A DNA stretch of 64,000 nt. Origin: Opimibacter sp034439675. Lineage in GTDB: Bacteria; Bacteroidota; Bacteroidia; Chitinophagales; Saprospiraceae. The notes under the pieces were generated by a model that made no database searches, was not told where the DNA came from, and saw only the letters and a list, made by a program, of their open reading frames with translations. The translations under genes were made by a program, and so were the position numbers. Shown here one piece after another: positions 24,269-33,218 of this stretch. The stretch spans positions 1 through 64,000 of the forward strand of contig JAWXAW010000076.1 of NCBI GenBank assembly GCA_034439675.1, read 5' to 3'. Position 1 is the stretch's first letter; every line of letters begins with the position of its first letter.

Positions 24269-25642
24269 TCATTTTTCACTTAACTGCTCTACCCACTTAC
24301 TCCTTGCCTCTGGCACCTGCCATACGGAACCACTGTTTTCGAGTGCATTAAACATAGGCACCCACTCTGGCGGCCCTTTTGATTCCATGAGAATCTGGTA
24401 CCTCCGCATCTGCAGAATAGGTTCAAGTGGATCAATCAGCACAGGACATGCTTCGACACATGCATTGCATGTAGTACAAGCATTGATCTCTTCAGGCGTA
24501 ATGCGATCAAACAAAGAGAGCCCATCATCAAAATTTGAAATATCAAGAACCAGATGTTCACCAGCACTTTCTTTATTGATGAATTGTTTTGATCCTGTTT
24601 CAAGCTTCTTACACACCTCCTCCGTGCGATCACGAATATCCATCATGACTTTACGTGGTGATAATTTCTTCCCGGTCAGGTTAGCCGGACAAACTGCTGT
24701 ACATCGACCACATTCGGTACACGTGTAGGCGTCCAGTATACTCTTCCATGATAACCCTGAAATATCTTTTGCTCCAAATTCCGGATTTGTATCTGTACCA
24801 GCTTGAGATTCAACACCGGAAGGCAATCCCAACATAGAACGTACTTCATGCATGATAACAGGCATGTTGGACATCTCACCTCTTGATCTGAGCCTGGCAA
24901 ACCATGTATTGGGGAACGCAAGAAAAATATGGAGATGCTTGCTATACGGCAGATATACGATAAATCCGTAGACCACCAATACATGTAACCACCAACCTAT
25001 CCGCTCCATCCAAATCAACCAATCGGCAGACCACCCACTAAATAACATAGGTCCTAGCCATCCGCTCACAGGCAGATATCCAGTGGAAGGATAATGCTCC
25101 TGATTTATCTGCTGCAGGACAGTATCTGCACTATTCATGAGCAGTATAGCCATCACGAGTATAATTTCTGCAAGGAGTATCAAATTTGCATCAAGTCTGG
25201 GCCATGCGGTCATTTCAGCTTTCCAGAAGCGTGAAATTTTTAGTATATTTCTTCGGGTCAGAAAGATAATAGTAGCCACAAAAGCAAGGGCAGATAGAAT
25301 TTCTATCAGTCCAATCGCCATGGTATAAAACCAACCCAGGTAACTGGCAAAAAAACGATGGGTTCCAAAGAATCCGTCTATTAAAATTTCAATAAGCTCC
25401 ACTTGCGTAAGCAGGAAAGCCGTATAAATAAATAGATGCAAGATCGCAGGAATGATTAGCTTAAACATCTTCTGCTGACCGAAAGCTACCAGCAACACAT
25501 TTCTCCAACGCTGTGCATCATCGCCTGAAATTTTTTCTGGTTTTCCGAGTTGGATATTTTTCCAAATCCGGTAAAATTGTTTCCCTGCCCAAGTAAAGGT
25601 GATCAGCGTAAGGATAGTGAAGAGGATGATATTGACAGGCAT
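24269..25642 (-). CDS. Membrane (Fe-S) protein, HdrE/NarI-like fused to 4Fe-4S dicluster domain
   Basis: 457 residues. The N-terminal half has about six hydrophobic segments (around residues 4-18, 55-85, 100-125, 150-170, 185-200, 225-245) like a NarI/HdrE cytochrome b subunit. The C-terminal half carries two 4Fe-4S motifs, CTECGRCTAVCP near 307 and CTTCNACVEACP near 388. This fusion suggests quinone-linked electron transfer to or from the soluble CCG protein encoded next. No other redox genes are adjacent. Start at the ATG at 25642; the divergent phosphoribosyltransferase begins 124 bases away. Confidence 0.88.
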   Translation of the reverse strand: MPVNIILFTILTLITFTWAGKQFYRIWKNIQLGKPEKISGDDAQRWRNVLLVAFGQQKMFKLIIPAILHLFIYTAFLLTQVELIEILIDGFFGTHRFFASYLGWFYTMAIGLIEILSALAFVATIIFLTRRNILKISRFWKAEMTAWPRLDANLILLAEIILVMAILLMNSADTVLQQINQEHYPSTGYLPVSGWLGPMLFSGWSADWLIWMERIGWWLHVLVVYGFIVYLPYSKHLHIFLAFPNTWFARLRSRGEMSNMPVIMHEVRSMLGLPSGVESQAGTDTNPEFGAKDISGLSWKSILDAYTCTECGRCTAVCPANLTGKKLSPRKVMMDIRDRTEEVCKKLETGSKQFINKESAGEHLVLDISNFDDGLSLFDRITPEEINACTTCNACVEACPVLIDPLEPILQMRRYQILMESKGPPEWVPMFNALENSGSVWQVPEARSKWVEQLSEK

Positions 25643-25766
25643 CTGCGTGTTGACTTATCGACAAACAAAGATTAGTAATTTTCCACATCTCTGCCTACTT
25701 TCGCCAAACAATACTTTCAACCTGCTTGTCAGAAGACGTTCCAGGCTGAAGAACCCAATATGGTTT

Positions 25767-26261
25767 ATGAAAATATTAGATCAGGCACAGATAAAGCAGA
25801 AAATCAAGCGATTAGCGATAGAAATTCTGGAGAATAATTTTGAGGAAAAATCCATTGTCCTGGCCGGGGTCAATAACAACGGGACCGGTTTTGCGAAGCT
25901 TCTGGAGAAAGAACTGAAGAAAATCACTGAAATCAGCATTCAGATTGTAACCATACGCCTCAATCCTGCCGCTCCCCTCTCTGTACCCATCGAAATAAAT
26001 ACCCCTGTAGAATCCCTCAAGGGCAAAAGCATCATTTTAGTTGATGATGTGGCGAATACCGGTAGAACAACCTTTTATGCTTGCAAGCCAATTCTGGATA
26101 TCATTCCGAAGAAACTTGAAGTTGCCGTACTCGTCGATCGCAAACACAAGACATTCCCCATCTATCCAAAATATGTGGGCTTTTCGCTGGCTACAACCCT
26201 AAAGGAAGATATAGACTTGAAGATCCTCAACACCGAGGAATGGGGTGTTTATATGAGCTAA
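25767..26261 (+). CDS. Phosphoribosyltransferase-family protein (PyrR-like)
   Basis: 164 residues from the ATG at 25767. The frame is open further upstream but the family's start MKILDQAQIKQKIKRLAIEI fits here. Type I PRTase fold with the PRPP loop IILVDDVANTGRTT at 89-102 and the hydrophobic start VLAGVNNNGTGFAKLL. Closest in style to PyrR/uracil phosphoribosyltransferase-like proteins, but the substrate cannot be told. Single gene, convergent with the patatin gene. Confidence 0.85.
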   Translation: MKILDQAQIKQKIKRLAIEILENNFEEKSIVLAGVNNNGTGFAKLLEKELKKITEISIQIVTIRLNPAAPLSVPIEINTPVESLKGKSIILVDDVANTGRTTFYACKPILDIIPKKLEVAVLVDRKHKTFPIYPKYVGFSLATTLKEDIDLKILNTEEWGVYMS

Positions 26262-26304
26262 CCATCAGCCGATCTGTATTAAATAGCATTTCAATTTTTA
26301 CGAA

Positions 26305-27096
26305 CTACTCTGTGGTTGAGACCTGAAGAGCCCGCAGGTCATCCTTGATCTGTGGCATCATTTTCAAAGCCTCCTGATAACCGATATCATACATCTCTTT
26401 GATCTTGGTAAAATTAAAACGGCTGTATTGATAGATGGCCTCAGGTTCGATAAGCATATCACAATATTTGAGTTCCGGCTCAATGGTATTGATGGCGGCG
26501 AGATTGAATGTCCTGGCAGCAACACCGGCAATCGTATTGACTTCGCCAAAGGCAAGTACTTTTCTCGGAATAAGATTGACGGCAATGACATATGAAGCCA
26601 TATCTCTGATGGGTGAAACCGGAAGGTTCATTAATAAACCACCATCCACATACCAATGATCACCAATATGGATTGGTTGATACAACACCGGAATGGAAGC
26701 CGAAGCAACAATCACATCATGGAGGGTACCTGTACTTCTGATTTCAGCTTTCCCCGAATTGAGATTTGAGATCGCCACATAAAGTGGTTTTTTCAATTCT
26801 TCAAATGTCTTTTCAGCAACATAGCGGTTAAGCATTTTACGGAGGAACGAATGGCGAACAAAACCTTTGTTGGGTAGCCGCAATGAAAACATCCAGATCA
26901 GACTTCGCTCACTTGCGATCGTCATGATTTCCGCAGGGGTATATCCATGTGCATACATCACGCCAACGATACTTCCTGCACTTGTCCCTGATATGACCGA
27001 CGGAAAAATTCCATGCTCCTCAAGAGCTTGTAATACACCAATATGGACTACACCTCTTGTGCCGCCGCCTGACAATGCTATACCTACCTGATGCAT
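26305..27096 (-). CDS. Patatin-like phospholipase (RssA type)
   Basis: 263 residues. Ser-Asp dyad hydrolase: oxyanion-hole loop GGGTRG (residues 10-15), nucleophile elbow GTSAG with Ser39, and catalytic Asp151 in VDGG. No signal peptide, so it is likely cytoplasmic and acts on membrane or lysophospholipids, as in the RssA/NTE group. The start at 27096 is directly before the conserved GIALSGGG strand. No functional neighbour; convergent with the phosphoribosyltransferase gene. Confidence 0.93.
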   Translation of the reverse strand: MHQVGIALSGGGTRGVVHIGVLQALEEHGIFPSVISGTSAGSIVGVMYAHGYTPAEIMTIASERSLIWMFSLRLPNKGFVRHSFLRKMLNRYVAEKTFEELKKPLYVAISNLNSGKAEIRSTGTLHDVIVASASIPVLYQPIHIGDHWYVDGGLLMNLPVSPIRDMASYVIAVNLIPRKVLAFGEVNTIAGVAARTFNLAAINTIEPELKYCDMLIEPEAIYQYSRFNFTKIKEMYDIGYQEALKMMPQIKDDLRALQVSTTE

Positions 27097-27173
27097 TCCG
27101 TTGTGTTAAGTCTATCTATAACGCAAGGATCGGGATAATGATCATGACAGACACCTGAAATCGTCCGTTTTGC

Positions 27174-30100
27174 TCAGTCTTTTTTCAATGCAGGCAACAT
27201 ACCCGGCACATATGGGGCACCTGCTTCTTGCAATTCAAGTTTGAATCGTTTGAAATCCTGATCTAAAAGGAGTCTAACCGCTGGAACCATTTCATTCAAC
27301 TGTCGTTCCACAAGATCAAGGCTCATTTGATGTGTGCCCGTTGGGGCAGAAGTACTATACTTGCTTTCATACACAACTTTACTTATTCTATCCGCAATTG
27401 AAGGTGAGGTCGTTAAATCAAGCTGAGCCTTCAATGGATCACCATAAAGGGCTTCTTGCATGGTTTTAATTTTTTCTTCAAAAATCAAAACCGATTCCAG
27501 CCATTTCTCTTCCGGCTGCTCCATGTTTGTGATCGCTTTTCGAATGAGGGTGAGTTCACCGGAAGCTGCAATGAGTGGATTGGATACACTCTGCAGCAGT
27601 CGTTGCAATTCCTCTGCACGTAGTTTGAATTCAACCATTGAATTCGGATCATCAGCAGGAAGTACTTTGTTTTGAAGCGAAATCACTTTAAAGGAAACAG
27701 GCTCGCCGAGCAACGTCATTTTTTCATCTTGCCATCTGGACAATGAAGCTGTATACGTACCAGAGGCAACCCTTGTACCTTCAGTAATACCCGCGAATGG
27801 GTTATAAAAACCTGGACCACCTGATCTCACAGGATCCTTTGCCGCAGTTCTCAGGTCCCATGATACTCTCTGCAAACCGGATTGATCCGCAGGTGAAGGT
27901 ATTTTACGTATGATATTTCCCTGATCATCTTTGATGATGATGTATAAGCGCGCCTTTTCTTCCTTTCTTTCTTTATCCAGTTGCTCAAAGGTCGGATACA
28001 CATTGTCTTTACCTGCTTTAGCTAGTTTCTCATCCTCTTTAATACGCTGATCTTTAGCTGAAACTATTTTATCTTTCACATAATACGAAATCAAAGCTTC
28101 AGCACCCAGGTTGGTACCTTGATAATAGCTGTCCCCCTGGAAGCCATTTTTTGGAAGACCTAACGGATAACTGATTTCAAAACTCAAGGCATCTCTGACG
28201 GGCAACATCACAGCCTCTTTACTGATATTGTCTTCCTTAAGTTGTCGCAATACGGAGTAGTCATCTAACACATAAAACCCTCGTCCAAAAGTCGCAAGGA
28301 CAAGATCATTTTCTCTCTGTTGAATGGCAATATCCTTCACGGCTACAGTCGGAAGCCCGTTGGCCAGTTTCTTCCAGCTCTTACCGCCCGAGTTAGAAAC
28401 AAAACAACTAAATTCAGTGCCGACCAATAATAGATTTGGATCTACATGATCCTCAGCTATAGCATATGCAGAGCCGCGTTCAGGCAGATTGGAAGAAATA
28501 TTTGTCCAGGTCTGGCCCTTATCTTTGCTCACAAAAACATAGGGATTGAAGTCACCATATTTGTGATGATTAAAACACGCATAGACAACATTCGCATCAT
28601 GTGATGATGCTATGATCATATTGACAAATGAGGTATCAGGTGCGTTAGGTATATCATCTATTTTCTTCCATGTCTGACCACGATCAGTGGTCACCTGGAT
28701 CAAACCGTCATCAGTTCCTGCATACAGAAGATTCGCATCCAGAGGTGACTCAGCTAAAGCCACTATATTACCATACTGGGAAGTGGATTGATTTTTTGCA
28801 ACTGCATCCACACTCCATATCCTTCCCATCACTTTCAGTTTATTTCTGTCAATCTGGCGTGTCAGATCTTCCCCCAGCACCATCCAGTTGTTTCCTCTGT
28901 CCTCACTCACAAAGACTTTGTTTGCAGCAAAGTATAACCGACCTGGCTGATGAGCACTGATGACTAATGGCGCATCCCAATTCCATCGATAAGAGGCCTC
29001 TCCATTGCGTTCATGTGGTTGAATGCCTAATTCTTCGCCACTGAGTTTGTCATAACGGACTAGACCACCATACTGACTCTGCGCGTATACAATATTTGGA
29101 TTTTCCGGATCAATCTGTGTTTCAAATCCATCCCCTCCATGTGTCACAAACCATTGTTCGTTTGAGATCCCATTACCTGAAATAGTACGTGACGGGCCAC
29201 CAAGACTAAAATTATCCTGCGTACCACCATAGATGTTATAGAAAGGGGTGGCATTGTCTACAGATACTTTATAAAACTGTGTAACTGGCAGGTTAGCTTT
29301 AAAATGCCATGTTTTAGCCAGATCCCATGATTCATAAACACCTCCATCACAACCGGCCAATAGATGGTCGTTATCAGCAGGATCTATCCATAGACAATGG
29401 TTGTCAACATGCTTGAAATCTTCCCCTACATTATCCCATGACTTGCCACCGTTATTGGAAACCTGCATCCAGGTGTCCATTGAATAAATCCTGTTTTTGT
29501 TGACTGGATCTGGCACGAGTTCAACATAATAATTGCCGGATGCAACGTAGTCGCTCATCTTTTCCCACGATCCACCTCGATTAGTGCTGCGAAACAAGCC
29601 CCCTTTGCTCATGGCTGCCTCCACCATGGCATAAATAACTTCAGGATCAAGTGGCGAAATGGCAAGGCCGATTCGGCCGATATCCACAACAGGTAAGCCC
29701 TTTGCTGCCTTGTTCCAAGTCAGACCACCATCAACAGATTTATATATTGTAGAATTAGGTCCACCTCCCAGGTAGGTGAATACATGTCTTCTCCGTTGAA
29801 ATGAAGAGGCATATAGGATATCTGGATTGCGCGGATCAGCCACAATATCATTTACGCCAGTATGCTCATCGATCTTTAAAACCTGATCCCAGGTTTTACC
29901 GCCATCTTTTGTGCGATAGAGACCACGGTCCCCACCTGCGGACCAAAGTGGTCCTATGGCTGCTACAAAAACGATTTCGGAATTCTTTGGGTGAATAAGG
30001 ATTCTGCCGATGTGCTCACTGTTTTTCAATCCGACATTTTGCCATGAGCTACCACCATCTATAGATTTATAAACACCATCTCCATAAGCAACAGAACGTT

Positions 30101-30521
30101 GATTATTATTTTCTCCTGATCCAACCCAGATCACATTTGGATTGTTGGGATCAATGTTGATCGTTCCAATGGAATAAGAACCTTCCTGGTCAAAAACCGG
30201 CTCAAAAGTGGTCCCTGCATTGGTTGTTCGCCATACACCACCTGAACTTACCGCCACGAAATACCGCTTATGATTTAAGGGATCAACGGCAATTTCTGAG
30301 ATTCTGCCTGAAGTCAGCGCAGGGCCGATACTTCTGAATTTGAGTCCGGATATAGCCACCGTGTCAAATCCTGTTTTCACTTGTTTTGGTATGGATGCTT
30401 TCGAATCCTTATCTGACTTTGGTTTCTGGGCAAGGCAATAGCTCCAAGGAATCAAGATCGAAACCAGTAAAATAAGAGGGGCAAGAAACTTACCGAATGG
30501 ATTTCTACATATCATTTTCAT
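27174..30521 (-). CDS. Giant secreted VPS10/sortilin-like beta-propeller protein, paralog A
   Basis: 1115 residues with a signal peptide (hydrophobic about 13-30, ending CLAQ). From residue about 55 there are many BNR/Asp-box style repeats (VWRTTNAGTTF, VYKSIDGGSSW, LYRTKDGGKTW, VFVSKDKGQTW), as in the VPS10/sortilin N-terminal ten-bladed propeller. Residues about 770-1100 form a separate helical/beta tail with an FnIII-like or FlgD-like segment (SPADQSGLQRVSWDLR, GTYTASLSRW). No T9SS tail is seen. Such proteins are often called glycosyl hydrolases in annotations, but no sialidase catalytic residues are evident. A second copy lies at 42872-46117. Confidence 0.9.
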   Translation of the reverse strand: MKMICRNPFGKFLAPLILLVSILIPWSYCLAQKPKSDKDSKASIPKQVKTGFDTVAISGLKFRSIGPALTSGRISEIAVDPLNHKRYFVAVSSGGVWRTTNAGTTFEPVFDQEGSYSIGTINIDPNNPNVIWVGSGENNNQRSVAYGDGVYKSIDGGSSWQNVGLKNSEHIGRILIHPKNSEIVFVAAIGPLWSAGGDRGLYRTKDGGKTWDQVLKIDEHTGVNDIVADPRNPDILYASSFQRRRHVFTYLGGGPNSTIYKSVDGGLTWNKAAKGLPVVDIGRIGLAISPLDPEVIYAMVEAAMSKGGLFRSTNRGGSWEKMSDYVASGNYYVELVPDPVNKNRIYSMDTWMQVSNNGGKSWDNVGEDFKHVDNHCLWIDPADNDHLLAGCDGGVYESWDLAKTWHFKANLPVTQFYKVSVDNATPFYNIYGGTQDNFSLGGPSRTISGNGISNEQWFVTHGGDGFETQIDPENPNIVYAQSQYGGLVRYDKLSGEELGIQPHERNGEASYRWNWDAPLVISAHQPGRLYFAANKVFVSEDRGNNWMVLGEDLTRQIDRNKLKVMGRIWSVDAVAKNQSTSQYGNIVALAESPLDANLLYAGTDDGLIQVTTDRGQTWKKIDDIPNAPDTSFVNMIIASSHDANVVYACFNHHKYGDFNPYVFVSKDKGQTWTNISSNLPERGSAYAIAEDHVDPNLLLVGTEFSCFVSNSGGKSWKKLANGLPTVAVKDIAIQQRENDLVLATFGRGFYVLDDYSVLRQLKEDNISKEAVMLPVRDALSFEISYPLGLPKNGFQGDSYYQGTNLGAEALISYYVKDKIVSAKDQRIKEDEKLAKAGKDNVYPTFEQLDKERKEEKARLYIIIKDDQGNIIRKIPSPADQSGLQRVSWDLRTAAKDPVRSGGPGFYNPFAGITEGTRVASGTYTASLSRWQDEKMTLLGEPVSFKVISLQNKVLPADDPNSMVEFKLRAEELQRLLQSVSNPLIAASGELTLIRKAITNMEQPEEKWLESVLIFEEKIKTMQEALYGDPLKAQLDLTTSPSIADRISKVVYESKYSTSAPTGTHQMSLDLVERQLNEMVPAVRLLLDQDFKRFKLELQEAGAPYVPGMLPALKKD

Positions 30522-30658
30522 ATCAGATTTAGCGGCTGTAAGATAAAGAATGCTATAAGAACATATCCGGATTTAGCCAGGCACTGTGGATTTGATAACT
30601 TGCCCTCTGAACCAATTCAAGTATGGAGTGTTTGTCAACAACATCACTCCGGAATATT

Positions 30659-32248
30659 ATGAATGTTTTCCAGACAGATTATTCAAGATTAGGCCTTTGG
30701 AGCCATACGGATCTGGCTTACCTTAAACACGATCCATCTCTGGATCCGTTTATCGCCTACCCGGCTCTGAAGGAGTCCTTTAAGGACCTTATATCCAATC
30801 GTAAAAACTATAAAGTTGATCGTGAGTTATTGTTGAAAGTTCTAAAACAACAATATGAAAATTTGGAGATGGAATTCCCTTATCCGGACCATATCTTTTT
30901 AAGTGAGGACACTTTTACTATTACGACTGCCCATCAACCCACCTTACTCACAGGGCCCCTGTACCACATCTATAAGATAGCTTGTGCGATTAATGTTTCC
31001 AACCAACTTACCCAATCGTATCCGGACCAAAAATTCCTTCCGGTATTTGTAATCGGTGGCGAAGATCATGACTGGGCAGAGGTCAATCATTTTCATCTAT
31101 TTGGACGTAAGTACCAATGGGAACGTACTGCTTCGGGATCGTGCGGCCGATTATCACTTTATGGTCTTGATACGCTCATCCAATCCGTGGTCGATTTATT
31201 TTCGAATAGTACCCATGGAAATGAAATCAAGGAACTGTTAGAGAGTTGTCTGCATAAAGGCGCAAACTACAGCCAGTTTCATCAATTACTCATTCATAAG
31301 TTGTTTAGCAATCACGGTTTGATTGTGCTGACCATGGATGATCCCGAACTAAAGAAAGCCTTTGCTCCGCTGATGGAAAAGGAGCTTAAAGAGCAATTTT
31401 CATTTCAACACGTTACGTCCACTCAGCATGCCCTCGAAAAAGCAGGATACAAAGCACAGGCTTATTGCAGACAAGTCAACCTGTTCTATATGTCAGGTGA
31501 CCAAAGGGAACGAATTGACCAGGTAGATGGAGGCTTCCTGCGAGTGGAAAGCGGAGTGAAATATTCTCAGGATGAAATATTGAAGGAGCTGGATCAGTAT
31601 CCTGAGCGATTCAGTCCAAATGTGATCATGCGTCCATTGTATCAGGAGTTTATCTTGCCAAACCTTGCGTATATAGGTGGTGGTGGAGAAATTGCCTATT
31701 GGCTTGAACGCAAATCCCAATTTGCCGCAGCAGGCATTCATTATCCGATGCTGATCAGGAGAAACTCATTGTTACTGATCGATGAATCCTCCATAGGTCA
31801 AATGAAAAAATCAGGTTTAACCTGGGAGGACATGCTCATGGACTTTGATTCCATAGTTAAAGGTTATTTGGTCCGTCACAGTCAGACCGACCTTGGATTT
31901 GAAGACGAGCTTAAGAGCATTAAATCTGCCTATGACGAATTAGCAGCTAAAGCTGATAAAATAGATCCGACGCTGGCGAAGGCCATTCTGGCCGAAGAAA
32001 TCAAGCAGACAAAACAATTTGAACAGTTAGGTTCAAGACTTTTACGGGCGGAGAAACAACTTCAGGATACACAAATCAAACGAATTCAGAAATTGAAGGA
32101 GAAATTATTTCCTGAAAATGGTTTGCAGGAAAGACAGGAGAACTTTCTGTCTTTCTATGCACAATATGGACAATCATGGATCGACGCCATGATCACGATA
32201 TGCGATCCATTTGTTGAAAAATTTACGGTTGTGGAGCTACAGGCGTAA
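30659..32248 (+). CDS. bshC: Bacillithiol biosynthesis cysteine-adding enzyme
   Basis: Final step of bacillithiol synthesis: adds cysteine to glucosaminyl-malate. About 529 residues, full length. The conserved TAHQPTLLTGPLYHIYKI motif and PVFVIGGEDHDWAEVNHF are visible near residues 98-145, and a long coiled-coil C-terminal region (about 430-510) is typical. An in-frame ATG at 30623 exists, but the ATG at 30659 (MNVFQTDYSRLG) puts the start at the usual distance from the first conserved segment. bshA and bshB are not in the window. Its 3' end overlaps that of accD by 26 bases on opposite strands. Confidence 0.93.
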   Translation: MNVFQTDYSRLGLWSHTDLAYLKHDPSLDPFIAYPALKESFKDLISNRKNYKVDRELLLKVLKQQYENLEMEFPYPDHIFLSEDTFTITTAHQPTLLTGPLYHIYKIACAINVSNQLTQSYPDQKFLPVFVIGGEDHDWAEVNHFHLFGRKYQWERTASGSCGRLSLYGLDTLIQSVVDLFSNSTHGNEIKELLESCLHKGANYSQFHQLLIHKLFSNHGLIVLTMDDPELKKAFAPLMEKELKEQFSFQHVTSTQHALEKAGYKAQAYCRQVNLFYMSGDQRERIDQVDGGFLRVESGVKYSQDEILKELDQYPERFSPNVIMRPLYQEFILPNLAYIGGGGEIAYWLERKSQFAAAGIHYPMLIRRNSLLLIDESSIGQMKKSGLTWEDMLMDFDSIVKGYLVRHSQTDLGFEDELKSIKSAYDELAAKADKIDPTLAKAILAEEIKQTKQFEQLGSRLLRAEKQLQDTQIKRIQKLKEKLFPENGLQERQENFLSFYAQYGQSWIDAMITICDPFVEKFTVVELQA

Positions 32249-33125
32249 CAGATTTTCTTGGTTTTGACCTGTTTTCAATCAGCATCAGCAAGGTAGCGAG
32301 TCTCGTTCTGAGTTCACTTCTGTCCACTATAAAATCCAGAAAGCCATGTTCAAGTAAAAACTCGGAAGTCTGAAAACCTTCCGGAAGATCCTTTTTGATC
32401 GTTTCCCTGATGACCCGGGGGCCGGCAAATCCAATCAACGCGCCTGGCTCCGCAAGATTAAAGTCCCCAAGCATCGCATAACTAGCTGTCACTCCACCTG
32501 TAGTTGGATCGGTCATGAGGGAGATATACGGAATCTTAGCGGCTGCCAACTGTGATAATTTTGCGGATGTTTTAGCCATCTGCATCAGGGAAAACGCAGA
32601 TTCCATCATTCTCGCACCTCCTGACCTTGAAATGATCATCAGGGGCATGGAATGCTTAATGCTATGGTCAATAGCGCGGCTGATCTTCTCTCCTACTACA
32701 GAACCCATACTGCCACCTATGAAACGAAAGTCCATGGCTGCGATCACCAGTGGTTGTTCATCAACGGAACCTGCTGCAACCGCCAGCGCATCGTCCAAAC
32801 CGGTTTTTTTCCTGGCTTCTTCCAGTCGCTCTCCGTAAGGTTTGAGGTCAGTAAACTCGAGAAAATCATAGGAAATGATATCATCAAACAGTCTGGTGTA
32901 CCCTTGATCCAATACGAGCTGGAAATACTCCTTTGAGCCAATACGCTCATGGTGCTGGCACTTCGGGCACTTATAAAAATTCTCCTTGAGATCTTTTGCG
33001 GTACTGGTCTCATTACACTGCTCACACTTATACCAGAGGCCATCAGGGGTTTCCTTCTTGGACTTGGTAGCCGTCTGAATACCGTGACGTAATCGTTGAT
33101 ACCAGCTTTTAGATTCTTCCTGCAT
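32223..33125 (-). CDS. accD: Acetyl-CoA carboxylase carboxyltransferase subunit beta
   Basis: Transfers the carboxyl group from biotin to acetyl-CoA to give malonyl-CoA, with AccA. 300 residues; four-Cys zinc ribbon at Cys34, Cys37, Cys53, Cys56, followed by the crotonase-like carboxyltransferase domain (MDFRFIGGSMGSVVGEK, SRSGGARMMESAFSLMQMAKTSA, PTTGGVTASYAMLGD, IGFAGPRVI). Single gene, convergent and overlapping with bshC. Confidence 0.97.
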   Translation of the reverse strand: MQEESKSWYQRLRHGIQTATKSKKETPDGLWYKCEQCNETSTAKDLKENFYKCPKCQHHERIGSKEYFQLVLDQGYTRLFDDIISYDFLEFTDLKPYGERLEEARKKTGLDDALAVAAGSVDEQPLVIAAMDFRFIGGSMGSVVGEKISRAIDHSIKHSMPLMIISRSGGARMMESAFSLMQMAKTSAKLSQLAAAKIPYISLMTDPTTGGVTASYAMLGDFNLAEPGALIGFAGPRVIRETIKKDLPEGFQTSEFLLEHGFLDFIVDRSELRTRLATLLMLIENRSKPRKSVTPVAPQP

Positions 33126-33156
33126 ATTCCCTGTGAGTGAGGCTGCAAAATTGGGT

Positions 33157-33191
33157 AAAAAATAGCAAACCCGGAATAGATTATTCCGGGT
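33157..33191 (-). terminator. Rho-independent terminator of the PorP/PorE-like/adhesin operon
   Basis: Read on the minus strand, a 10-bp perfect stem ACCCGGAATA/TATTCCGGGT (arms 33182-33191 and 33169-33178, 3-base loop) is followed by TTGCTATTTTTT. It lies 28 bases after the adhesin stop codon and before accD. Confidence 0.8.
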
Positions 33192-33218
33192 CAGCTTAAT
33201 TCATGAGATTGGATGTTT

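Noticed and set aside
25599..25766. N-terminal extension of the phosphoribosyltransferase
   Set aside because: Extra 56 residues are not family-like and overlap the divergent gene's start region; the ATG at 25767 fits better.
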